This document shows positions 55,406 through 64,000 of a stretch of DNA of 64,000 nt, in pieces; position 1 is the first letter of the stretch; every line of letters starts with the position of its first letter. The notes beneath the pieces were generated by a model. It did no database searches. It was given only the letters and a program-made list of their open reading frames with translations, and was not told where the DNA came from. The DNA is taken from NCBI GenBank assembly GCA_030704615.1, contig CM060731.1:44518001-44582000 (forward strand), written 5' to 3'. Origin of the DNA: Takakia lepidozioides (lineage: Eukaryota; Streptophyta; Takakiopsida; Takakiales; Takakiaceae). Position numbers and translations under genes: made by a program.

Positions 55406-56183
55406 GCTCCATTGATCTGGTAGTGGCAGGTTGGCCCTGCCAAGGGCATTCATCCGCCAGGCATGGCAATGGATTGCGAGACTCGAGGTCGGGTCTGTTT
55501 TGGGAGATGGTGCGGGTTTTGCGCATCTTGCAGCTTCATCAAGCTGTATCTCCAGCATACATCTTGGAGAATGTGCCACTGATGGGCGATTCTCGGGCCA
55601 GGGTGATGGCCAGTGTGCATCAAGTCCGATCGTGGCTTGGGTCAGCAGTGTTGCTAGATGCAGCTACAGTGGGGTCACGGGCTCATCGTCCACGGCTATG
55701 GTGGACTAACTTGATGCCACCCGCACTGCTCAAGCGTGCATTTGATGGGGTGCAGCGGCCAGCACATCTCACAGTGGATAGCATTCTGGACACAGGGAGG
55801 CAGTCTCAGCGTGTGAGACACGATGACCGTTCGCCTTTGGCAGTGGTCAACAAGGTGGGTCAACCACGAGCAACATTACCTACACTGCTCAGCTTCCCAG
55901 GATCGCATGCTTTCCGGGATAGTGGACATGGCCTCCTGTGGGATGCTCATTGCAGCAGTTAGTGGAGCCTAATGCTGACGAGCGTGAGCGGGCAATGGGT
56001 TTTATCACTGGTACCACGGCGGTGTCGTCTCTTTCTGAGGCATTACGTCGTCAAGTGTTGGGGCAAGCAATGGATCTCAATTGCTTGACCTGGATTATCA
56101 GCTTGGCTATGGCTGAGCAACGCAGAGTGCGGAGTACTTTCCCTCGATGGTCTCTCTGCCTATCGAGACGGTACAGGCAGTGA
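55181..56183 (+). pseudogene. C5 cytosine-specific DNA methyltransferase domain in a retrotransposon
   Basis: All main motifs are present in canonical (M.HhaI/Dnmt3-like) order: I DLFGGISTGL (55190), II YVERDE, III-like GSIDLVVAGW, IV with catalytic Cys WPCQGHSSA (PCQ at 55435-55443), VI ILENVPL (ENV 55567-55575), VIII GSRAHRPRLWWTN (about 55672), IX ERERAMGF (about 55990) and X GQAMDLN (about 56061). The order is not that of the rearranged plant DRM enzymes. About 330 residues: a catalytic domain without long N-terminal modules. Two frameshifts (about 55285 and 55955) break it. Retrotransposon-borne methyltransferases that methylate CG de novo are known from charophytes and dinoflagellates, suggesting self-methylation of element DNA. 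Confidence 0.9.
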
Positions 56184-56690
56184 GTGGGGGCGAGCATGTT
56201 AGGACCACGGGGTGCATGCATCCATGGCACACGTGGGAGGTGCTCGAGGTTTAGAGGGAGTTGGCAGCCAAGGCGACTGTGATGGATGAGGTTGGGGATT
56301 CTTCTCGGGTTGAGGAGGTCCTCAAGGATGAGATGATGGGGCAGGATGAGGCCTTGTCATTGACTGAGCAGGCAGGGAGTACTGCTCAAGAGGTTGTGGC
56401 ATAGCAACCACGGGACGTGTCCTCTACCTCTAAGTCTGTTGGACTTAAGGTTGCAGTTACGAAAGGCAATTGGGAGCCTGACATTGGACCTATTGTCACT
56501 AGAGGAGAGAGACGACGTATACGGCGGTTCCTGAGGCTTACAGGAATTGCTTTGCCTCTCGTGCTACGGTAGATGAGCATGAGAGACATGTTCAGGTTGT
56601 GCATCGACCGGGTTTGGTCAATAGGGATGCGGATGGATTGAGTCGCAATCCATGCACGAGCCAGCAGGATGACACTGGAGCTCGGTGGGC
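56184..56690 (+). pseudogene. Post-methyltransferase linker and RNase H tail, reverse transcriptase deleted
   Basis: After the methyltransferase a glutamate-rich linker (VEEVLKDEMMGQDEALSLTE) and PDIGPIVTRGERRRIRRFL run into RATVDEHERHVQVVHRPG and NRDADGLSRNP at 56560-56660. The latter is the C terminus of a Ty3-type RNase H. The roughly 1.3 kb that should encode RT and most of RNase H is missing at about 56530-56560. Confidence 0.75.
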
Positions 56691-56989
56691 ATGGTGAGAC
56701 GGACAAGGAGATGGTGCCGGGATGGCATGCATCTGCCTTTTTTGTGTATCTTGGCATCGGGAGGTCAGGTTGGACCTACAACAGGGATGACTGTAGACGG
56801 ATTGTCTGAGGACCCTGAGGCTAGTGATGAGCCAGGTGGTGCCAAGATATACATAAGGATTCGGTTGTGTTGGACTACCTCCGCACTGGAGACACGGTAG
56901 TTAGTGTGACTGCCAAGGAGAGGGATCGGATCCTACAACGAGCCAAGAGGTTCAAGTGGGAGGGGATACACATGCTTCGAGTGTGGGAG

Positions 56990-58140
56990 GATGGTCGGTG
57001 AGATTGTGCCTCACCCCACACAGCGTGCCACGGTTAGTGCGGCATGCCCATGAGGAGTTGGGGCATTTTTGGAGTGCGACGCACTCACAGTTTACTGCAG
57101 GGGCAGTATTGGTGGCGTGGTATGCATACAGAGGTGCAACAGTTCGTGGCTAGATGCATGGTGTGTGACAGGGTGCGTGCTTCATTCAACGCCCCTACAC
57201 CATAGTTGCATCCTTTACCAATCATGGGATTGGGCTACAGGTGGAGTCTTGACTTCGCAAGACCGTTGCCACCGACTATGCGCCACCACAGATATGTGTT
57301 GGTGATGGTGGAGCACTTCTCCAAGTGGATTGAGTTGGTTCCATTGCCTGACAAGGCTAGTGAGGGGGCTGCGTATGCATTCTTGGATCGTGTGCTTAAC
57401 CGATTTGGTGCTCCAGCTGAGGTACTCACGAACCAAGGGAGAGAGTTTCTTGGGGGAGTTTCAGGCTTTGTGTGATAAAGCCTTGATAGACCACCGCACC
57501 ACTTCTCGGGATCATCCCGAGGCTGATGGCTTGGCAGAGAGAGTTGTTCAGACGGTGAAGAGGGGTTTGCGCAAGTATGGCTTGCAGAGGGACACCTAGG
57601 AGATTGGGATCTTCAGGTTCTTTGGTTAGCCATGGGCTACAGGTTCAGCAAACAAGCATCACTTGCCTCCTTCTCACCATATTTCCTTCTCTTTGGCCGA
57701 GAGCCGGATTTGCCTGTAGCCATTCGTAGGGACACTGCTCAAGTCCTTAACCTTGACGATCCGGACGTGTGGGTACGTGCATGTGATCAGCATGCAGAGT
57801 TGTTCAAGAAAGTCATGCCCATGGCTTTTGAGAACCTTGCCATTGCACAGCACCGTGATACGTTGAGGTATGCCACTATACGTGGTGGAGGATATCGTCA
57901 TGGGGTTCGGAGGTTTAGCCCTGGTGACTATGTTTATTTGCGCAGACTGCTCCTACGACTCTGGATGTTACTGCAAGGCGTGTTATTCTGAGGGTTCAAG
58001 AGGTGTTGCCCTCAGGAGTCCTGATCTTGGAGGGTCGGGATGGCATGACTTGGAAAGACCATGTGCGTAATTGTGCGCCATGTCACCTTCCCAATGTCGA
58101 TGGCAGAGTTGACCCAAACTTGGCAGTGGTACCTGCAGTT
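56990..58140 (+). pseudogene. Ty3-type integrase, second catalytic Asp lost
   Basis: A zinc-binding H-H-C-C region (LVRHAHEELGHF at 57020, RCMVCDRVRA at 57150) precedes a core with SLDFARPL (first Asp, about 57250), RFGAPAEVLTNQGREF (Asn where Asp is expected, about 57430) and HPEADGLAERVVQ (catalytic Glu, about 57520). The integrase C-terminal region follows (ASFSPYFLLFGREPDLPV, FSPGDYVYLRR) and then VQEVLPSGVLILEGRDGMTW. Frame changes occur near 57070, 57455, 57600 and 57950. The D-to-N change alone would abolish strand transfer. Confidence 0.8.
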
Positions 58141-58145
58141 TGAGG

Positions 58146-58288
58146 TGCATGCTCTGTGGGTCTGCCAAAGGGGCAGCCACCATGCTGGTGTGTGATCGAT
58201 GCTCAAGGGTTGACATATGGGATGCTTGACACCACCTCTTGAGAAGGTTCCTGACGGAGATTGGTTGTGTCAACACTGCTTGGGATAG
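58146..58288 (+). pseudogene. PHD finger at the C terminus of the retrotransposon polyprotein
   Basis: CMLCGSAKGAATMLVCDRCS is followed, after a one-base frame change at about 58208 and a TGA at the expected Trp, by HMGCLTPPLEKVPDGDWLCQ and HCLG-stop (58286-58288). All eight C4HC3 zinc ligands are present with normal spacing: C-x2-C, C-x2-C, H-x2-C, C-x2-C. PHD fingers read histone H3 tails. Here the finger takes the place that the chromodomain has in chromoviruses, directly after the integrase, suggesting a role in directing integration. Confidence 0.8.
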
Positions 58289-58529
58289 TGGTAGTGGACA
58301 TGACTGGAGGCAGCTAACAAGACATGGGAGGCCAAGCTCATAGGAGTCAATACATGAGATCCCAAGCTCAAGTTCACAGGTTGCAAGACGACGACTAACG
58401 ATGGGGCAACTCTTGCACCCGGCCTCTTGATCTATTATGTTTGAGTGTAGTAGGGATAGTGGTGGAAGACTTAGTGAGGCTATGGTCACTATCACATCTT
58501 GTGGCTACCTGGACTTAGAGGGACCTAAG

Positions 58530-58548
58530 CACCAGCTAGGGGGGCGAT
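58530..58548 (+). other. Polypurine-like tract before the 3' LTR region
   Basis: CAGCTAGGGGGGCGAT directly precedes TGTGTGGACTAG (58549). Such a G-rich purine run is the usual primer for plus-strand synthesis and marks the start of the 3' LTR, implying that the LTR begins at 58549, not at 58740. Confidence 0.5.
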
Positions 58549-58739
58549 TGTGTGGACTAGTGACTGCCATAGTGGGCAGCATAGTGGCAGCCTAGTGACT
58601 GATTAGTTGTAGCCTAGTGGTTGGACTAGTGGCTGGACTAGTGGCTGGACTAGTGATATACTAGTGTGTGGCGTGCACATGTGTTGTGTGATTTTGGACA
58701 GCGATGTAGTTGTGTAATGATATGTATGCGTACGACAAC
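58549..58739 (+). repeat. Unit A of the 3' LTR region, with CTAGTG repeats
   Basis: TGTGTGGACTAGTGACTGCC to CGTACGACAA, packed with GGACTAGTGG(C/T) units. It is repeated at 59068-59246. Confidence 0.8.
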
Positions 58740-59067
58740 TGTCAAGTTATTTTACCACTAGTGTGAAACTAGCTAGGAAATAGCTAGCTTTTACATATTG
58801 ACATTTGGAATTGGCCCAAGTGTCAACCCAGGGGTCAAGGCAGATTCAGGCCCTGGAGTGGTTATCTTCACGGCAAGCGCGGGAGGCTCATCTTTCTCGA
58901 GTTGAGCCTCACCGCGCCTAGCTATGGCGCCGTAGTGTGGATTCCCCATGGCGTGGGGTGCACTTGGCTTGACTTGTATTTGAGTGATGAGGTTATATAT
59001 GCATGAGTTTATGCTTCAGCTTTGTGAGCTCGCATGAGCTGGTGCTTGTATTCTTCTTCATTATCAT
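58740..59067 (+). repeat. Right copy of the 328-bp LTR unit (unit B)
   Basis: Near-identical to 49319-49646, with only a few substitutions (for example CATGAGCTGG versus CATGAGCTTG). This suggests a young insertion, in contrast to the damaged coding part. Confidence 0.85.
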
Positions 59068-59246
59068 TGTGTGGACTAGTGACTGCCATAGTGGGCAGCA
59101 TAGTGGCAGCCTAGTGACTGACTAGTTGTAGCCTAGTGGTTGGACTAGTGGTGAACTAGTGATATACTAGTGTGTGGTGTGCACATGTGTTGTGTGGTTT
59201 TGGACAGCGATGTAGTTGTGTAGCGATATGTATGCGCACGACAATG
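59068..59246 (+). repeat. Second copy of unit A
   Basis: TTGTGTGGACTAGTGACTGC through GCGCACGACAA, about 95% like 58549-58739 but lacking one GGCTGGACTAGT unit. It is followed by unrelated sequence (TGGACTTCTAAAACC) instead of unit B. Confidence 0.8.
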
Positions 59247-59249
59247 GAC

Positions 59250-60605
59250 TTCTAAAACCTTGGCGAGAAACATACCGGTGGGGTCTTCTTCCTCGCGCTA
59301 TCACTCCAATGCCATGCATGCGTAGGTTGAGGGACAGGATGCAGGGGTAGGGTCTAGGGTAGTATGAGGTTAGGGATACTAACTACATATAGCGTTTTCA
59401 AGAGGGCACTTCAATGAGGATAAGTTACAAGTTGCTAATATGTTTGAAGAGTAGTAGATGAAATGCAATTTGTTAGTTTATGCGCTTAAAGAGTGATAGA
59501 GAAGAGTTAAGGGCCATTTGGGATAAGTAGAAACACCTAAAATGGAGCGGGTACCAAAAACGGACCCCTAGAAAAATACATAAAACTAACCATATGTCAT
59601 CTTTATTAAGGTGCTTTGATCACAAGTGGTCCAAATTAGGTCATGTGGTGGGCCACAATGGAACTCTAATGAACCGTTTTAACTCATACATGCTCATGAT
59701 GACACTTTGTCATTTTTGCTATTTTGTGAATTTCCAGCGACCAAAAGCACTTGGAATTCCACATCTCCCTCACCGCTTGTCCAAAAATCATTAGACCAAG
59801 CCGGTGCACCTCTCCTCGTCGAGGGCTTTCCAACGACACCAAGCACCGGGGCGCCCCGTTGCCCCGGGGTTTGGGAGATCTCAACGACGCTACAAAACAA
59901 AAAACAAACGTCTCGCACTTAATGGACAAGTTAATAACCACCGGCGCGCACTTGCACTTTGAGAGCATTATCAAGTCGAGACGGGAAGAATGAATCTTAA
60001 CATGTAGGAGAGGGGATCACATTCCGTGATCAACGATCCCAATTGAGTTTCACCTAGATCAACGATCAGGATTGAGTTTAATCCAAATGGACCTTGAGCT
60101 CCGTTTTCTTTAAGGTGGGAGGTTACTTTAAGGTCAATAAATGGTTATGTTAGTTGACTGACATGGTCCATGTTACTATGTTGTTTGATCACTAAAGTGA
60201 AGGAGGATGCACACTTTTTGGGCACCTTTGGCTCTAGATAAAGTGTACTTGATGTTCAAAATAGTACCCCCTACTGGTCCATTCAAGGTTATTCCATGAT
60301 TTCACATTGAATATTCACCAATATTACAAAATTATTCGGAAATTTTTATTTATTTTTGCATTAAATTTCATTTCTATGTGCCCACATCAGAAAAATATAT
60401 ACAACGACACTGCACACCTGAAACTGTACACATTTCTTAAATGATCCATTTTAGGTGTTTCTACCTTATTTTTCAATATTGAAATGGCCATTTGAATAGT
60501 TGAAATTTTAATATGATTTAAAGGGCCTCCATCTTTTTCTTTTTTTCTTTTTTTTCTTTTAAGAGTTAGAAAGAACTACACTAGTGTAGCTGGTACTAGA
60601 CCCTG
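59250..60605. other. Non-coding remnant between retrotransposon and inner hAT element
   Basis: No gene. Short mirrored frames at 59684-59993 cover a GC-rich patch and have no domain. It may be part of the outer hAT-type element or of an LTR that continues unit A (it reaches CGCTATCA at about 59300). Confidence 0.4.
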
Positions 60606-60613
60606 GCACATAC

Positions 60614-61773
60614 CAGTGTTGGGGTATATTGATTTGTTCTACCCTCAGGGTAAGGGTATACATGATTTTGGGGGTCAAACTTATCCTTACGTAAGGGTAT
60701 AATCTATTTTTTGAAAACATTTACCCTCCGGATAAGGTTATATATAAATTTTTGGTAAACATTTACCCTCAGGGTAAGGGTATTGGGTGCCACATATACC
60801 ATGAGGGTAAGGGTAATTGCAGGATAATGGTACCATATTTATATCCTCAGGATATCCCAGGGTAATAATAAAATAAATTTTTATTATTTTAAATTTAATT
60901 TGTGAATTTTATTAAATACTTATAATAAAGCTTCTTTTTTCTGATAAAAGGGACAGAAGCCCTACAAAAACTTTATTGGAGTGGCAAAATGAGAACAGAG
61001 AGGAGGAAAAAATAACCTCCTAAGGTACTGTAAAGGCGTATCACATGGGGAACACCCAGCACTGGTAGGGAGTTGGGGGGGAAAGCAGGAGTTAACTAAG
61101 AACCACTGGGGGGAGGGAATTGCCAAGGGCCTAACCAAGACGAAGCATTTCAACTATATAACATCCCCGTTATATAGATATGCCTTTTATTTATATTTTG
61201 TTTATATTTTATGTGGCTTACGAATAGCAAAATTTTAGCCCTCATTTATGCTCCTCTAATGGCCCTAAAATATAATAACAAAACAACACATTTGATCATA
61301 ATGAGGTCGCTTTTGCACCATAGATAAGAGAATGGCGGGGTACAGAGGAAAGAGAGTGGCAGAGTGGCGGGGGGCTGCCACTAGCACACACTTTTTCCAA
61401 GGAGAGAGTGGCAAGGACTGGTCTTGGAGCACCAGCTGCAACGAGGAAGACCAACGAAGGGGGGGGAAATAAAAAATAAAAAATGCTAGTGTTTGCCCTC
61501 TCTACTAGCAAATACCACACCTAAACCTAAACCCCTAGTAATCAAATTATTATACCCTTCCTTGTTACCTGGCCATTGAACAGATTTACCCTCAGGGTAA
61601 GGGTATCCTTCGAAATTTCAAACCCCAGGGTATAATCCATTAAGGGTATAACAAAAATAATTACCCGTGGTGACAAGGGTAGGGTAAGGGTATTTTGGAA
61701 TTTCCAGGGTAGGGTATATCCATATACCCTTATTGGGGTATAATGGCAGAAAAAGGGTATCCTCCCAACACTG
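60614..61773. mobile_element. 1.16-kb non-autonomous hAT-type element
   Basis: The left terminus CAGTGTTGGGGTATAT and right terminus ATCCTCCCAACACTG form an inverted repeat and are flanked by a perfect 8-bp duplication GCACATAC (60606-60613 and 61774-61781). The interior contains many TACCCTCAGGGTAAGGGTA motifs near both ends (60640-60860 and 61570-61740), which are themselves partly palindromic. No transposase frame. Confidence 0.85.
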
Positions 61774-61988
61774 GCACATACCAGGCTGGTATGACTTTTA
61801 AGAGTTTATTTAATACCATACCAGTCAGATTTTCACTTTGATACCATACCATATACCATACCAGGCTATTAAATTTACACATCATTTGATACCAGTACCA
61901 TACCGGTTTCAATCATTCAACTGCACCCCAATACCTTTACCCCAGTGGTATCAAAAAACCATGATACCAGTCCAACACTGGTCATGAC

Positions 61989-63966
61989 TCATGACATATA
62001 TCAATTAAACCTGCCAGCTCTTTAATTCTACTGGGGATTAGATTCCGATTTTGAAGCTCTGTGTAAGTTTTCCTTCTCTAAGTGTGATTTGTTTTTCTTT
62101 TTTCAAAGGAAACCTGGGAGCGACAGCCCACAATTCAGGCCCTTGAGGAGGGGGAATTTTTTTGAAAGAATCTTATTCTATATCTGTTATGATATTAAAT
62201 ATTAGATTTTCTCTAATCCCGACATGTAACACATCTAGGATAGAATGTAGTCGTGTTTTTCTGTTTTCTTTACTTCCCAAGTATAGTCATGATTTGACAC
62301 CCAAAAGAGCTATGTTGTAAAATTTAATAAGTTTATAAAATTTTAGTAAATTTTATTATATTAATAGTAACAGTAATACTGTAAGAACTAATAAGATAGT
62401 AAAATTTAATAAATTTAATAATTCTCCATCTCATTTGGGGTTTATTTTTTTCCCCTCTGCAGATAAGCTTTATCAAAAGAAAAACAATCTCCGTAAATGC
62501 TCTAAGTTTCACCAGATCTAAGTATTGTGCAACTTTCACTGCAGGCAAGATCCATTTGTGCGGTCGAATTAGGCCCTCTGACCGATGTATCACGAGCTCG
62601 CAATGCGCTTTCATCTCCTTCTGTGCTTCTAATCCACTTGGAACTCTGACGCTGACAGAGAATTACAGAGACTGGGACAGCGTGCACTGCTCACTTGTCT
62701 GCACCAAACTCGGTGCATGAAACTCCAGGCACTCGATGAACAATTCATCAATCCTGACCTCCACTTATAATCAACACTCACCGGTTTTATGGGCTACAAT
62801 TTACTCTCAACTTGTATGAGCTGGCCATCTGGTATATCGGCTACTTAAAAGTTAGGCCAACATGTACCTCAATCAAAGATGCTCCGTGGGTGGACTTCAT
62901 TAAAAACTCAAAGCCATGGATACAGTACAAAGTTGAAGTGACATAGAGTGTTCCATCTGTTTTCAAGCAATAAAAACCGACTATCATGTTGGCGAAAAAT
63001 GAAAGCACGCTGTGTGCATTGCATATTACACAGCAGCTACCAAGTTCCAAGCAATTTCCAAGGCCTCCCATCCACCACTCAAGGAAGGTGCCAAGGGGTG
63101 CCATGCAGCATAATCCGACTTATAAGACGGTGGAGTTAATGTGTGAAATGACGGTGGGCAAGTGACGGCGCTCGTGGCACGCAGTTGGATGGCGGTGTAT
63201 TAAAGACTACCTACTCCATCGGCAAAACCATGATTGACAATCAATGATGATCATGTTTAAACCGTCATTTGATTCTGGGGAACCTTATTTTGCACAGCTC
63301 GAGCCTCGCAGATGTCCGTAGAATCTTCGCATGTGCATCTTCCTGGGCAATTGTCCCTCCGACAAGGTTCCCCTGACCACGATATCATCACTGCAAAGAC
63401 ACCAGCCTATTTCTAAGCCATTGGCCGCAGATCAGGCTGCCTGTCACTTCTGACAGTTGACAGTCACCTACTAGCGAACAGTTGATTCGACCTCTTCTAC
63501 ATTGGTAGCCTACGCAGTAAGTGCTGTGCCAGAGCGTCAATGCTGCACTTACTTCACTTTGACTCTCGGTACCTGTGGGCCCTGAATTATAGTAACAGAA
63601 CGATGGCCTGGCCTGCGGTGGTCCTGGGTTCAAACTTCACCTAGACATACCCTTGAGGGACATTATGCCTCACCTTTTCTCTCTTAGTGAAGAACCCAGG
63701 TAAGTAAGAAGCCTGAAAACATTCGAAGGGATGCGTTGCGATGCATGGAAGAGCTAAAAATAGGGATCGTCAGATCAACACGTGTCTCCGCGTTGTTAAT
63801 TATGCGTTTTGTTGTGTAGTTGGTAATGGGACGCTGAGGGCGCGTATATCTAGCGTCGTCCCTCACCACCTTTCCCATCTTCCTCATCTCTCTACTTTCG
63901 AGCTCTCTGCATTCACAGCTCCAGATTCTCGCCCTTGGCGTCTTTGCTTCCCACCACCTCGCGAAG
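61989..63966. other. Region without recognisable gene, upstream of the edge gene
   Basis: AT-rich part (62270-62480), then mixed sequence with short frames only. The last 130 bases (63840-63966) are CT-rich with TATATCTA at 63845 and look like a promoter and 5' leader. Confidence 0.35.
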
Positions 63967-64000
63967 ATGAAGTCCACCAATGTTGCTGTATGCTTGGTCT
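63967..64000 (+). CDS. Start of a gene truncated by the window edge
   Basis: ATG at 63967 in good context (GCGAAGATGA) opens MKSTNVAVCLV, a short basic start followed by hydrophobic residues, as in a signal peptide. A pyrimidine-rich leader and a TATATCTA box about 120 bases upstream support a promoter. Only 11 codons are visible, so the product is unknown. Confidence 0.35.
   Translation, partial: MKSTNVAVCLV

Larger units (their letters stand above)
49319..59067 (+). mobile_element. LTR retrotransposon encoding a DNA methyltransferase and a PHD finger
   Basis: Near-identical 328-bp direct repeats (TG...CA) at 49319-49646 and 58740-59067 bracket about 9.1 kb with, in order: a long repeat-rich leader (49650-52240), gag with two CCHC knuckles, aspartic protease, C5 cytosine methyltransferase, an RNase H scrap, integrase and a PHD finger. 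The domain order protease...RNase H-integrase is that of Ty3/gypsy. The reverse transcriptase is absent. The element is clearly richer in GC than its surroundings. Several frameshifts and stops make this copy non-autonomous. Confidence 0.85.
49200..61980. mobile_element. hAT-type element with 8-bp target duplication, enlarged by nested insertions
   Basis: The left end CAGTGTTGGACCGGTAT (49200) pairs with the right end ATACCAGTCCAACACTG (to 61980). Both are flanked by the same 8 bases GTCATGAC (49192-49199 and 61981-61988), the target duplication length of hAT elements. The long interval contains an LTR retrotransposon and a second hAT-type element, so the original element consisted at most of 49200-49318, about 59250-60613 and 61774-61980. 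No hAT transposase was seen. Confidence 0.75.

Noticed and set aside
55181-56183. Host MET1, CMT or DRM gene interrupted by transposons
   Set aside because: The domain is in frame with the retrotransposon protease and lies inside the LTR-bounded unit, with short length and no BAH, chromo or UBA domains.
63608-63640. GGGTTCAAACTTCACC-like stretch resembling a tRNA T-arm
   Set aside because: No acceptor stem, anticodon arm or A box could be placed around it.

Overview
The window looks like streptophyte (plant-lineage) nuclear DNA: intron-bearing genes with GT/AG junctions, an F-box/kelch-type gene, a long PLS-class pentatricopeptide (PPR) gene with a DYW deaminase tail, and dense plant-style transposable elements (LINE, Ty1/copia, Ty3/gypsy chromoviruses, MULE, CACTA, hAT). 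A seedless land plant or a charophyte alga fits best. The charophyte option is supported by a cytosine-methyltransferase-bearing LTR element, a type reported from charophytes and dinoflagellates; I cannot fix the species.

Layout. 1-1.2 kb: decayed LINE. 1.5-2.8 kb: intact F-box gene on the minus strand. 4.7-7.9 kb: PPR gene with eight near-identical PLS triplets, cut off from its DYW tail by an internal deletion plus frame change. 8-17.5 kb: LINE scraps, a tandem repeat, a possible multi-exon plus-strand gene (11.6-14.8 kb) and a GGCTGTGAC minisatellite. 17.5-26.2 kb: a divergent pair, a five-exon minus-strand gene of unknown function (exons sum to exactly 688 codons but hold two in-frame TGAs) and a plus-strand MULE transposase with a SWIM zinc finger. 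Arrays of short palindromes sit in the last intron and upstream of the minus-strand gene. 26.5-36.5 kb: a CACTA-type miniature element and two Ty3/gypsy chromoviruses joined head to head. 37-45.2 kb: antisense PPR pseudogene, a copia element split by a 1.3-kb CACTA-like insertion, and a LINE. 47.7-48.9 kb: element with 25-bp perfect terminal inverted repeats.

49.2-62 kb is the most interesting part. A hAT-type element with an 8-bp target duplication (49200-61980) encloses an LTR retrotransposon (about 49319-59067) and a second hAT-type element (60614-61773). The retrotransposon encodes gag, protease, a C5 cytosine DNA methyltransferase with its motifs in canonical order, a remnant of RNase H, an integrase and, past the integrase, a C4HC3 PHD finger. 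It therefore pairs a DNA-methylation writer with a likely chromatin reader. The reverse transcriptase is missing and several frames are broken, so this copy is dead or non-autonomous, but the architecture is legible.

Only the F-box gene, perhaps the PPR array, and a gene starting at 63967 and running off the right edge look like host genes that could be expressed. Most other coding matter is transposon-derived and broken.
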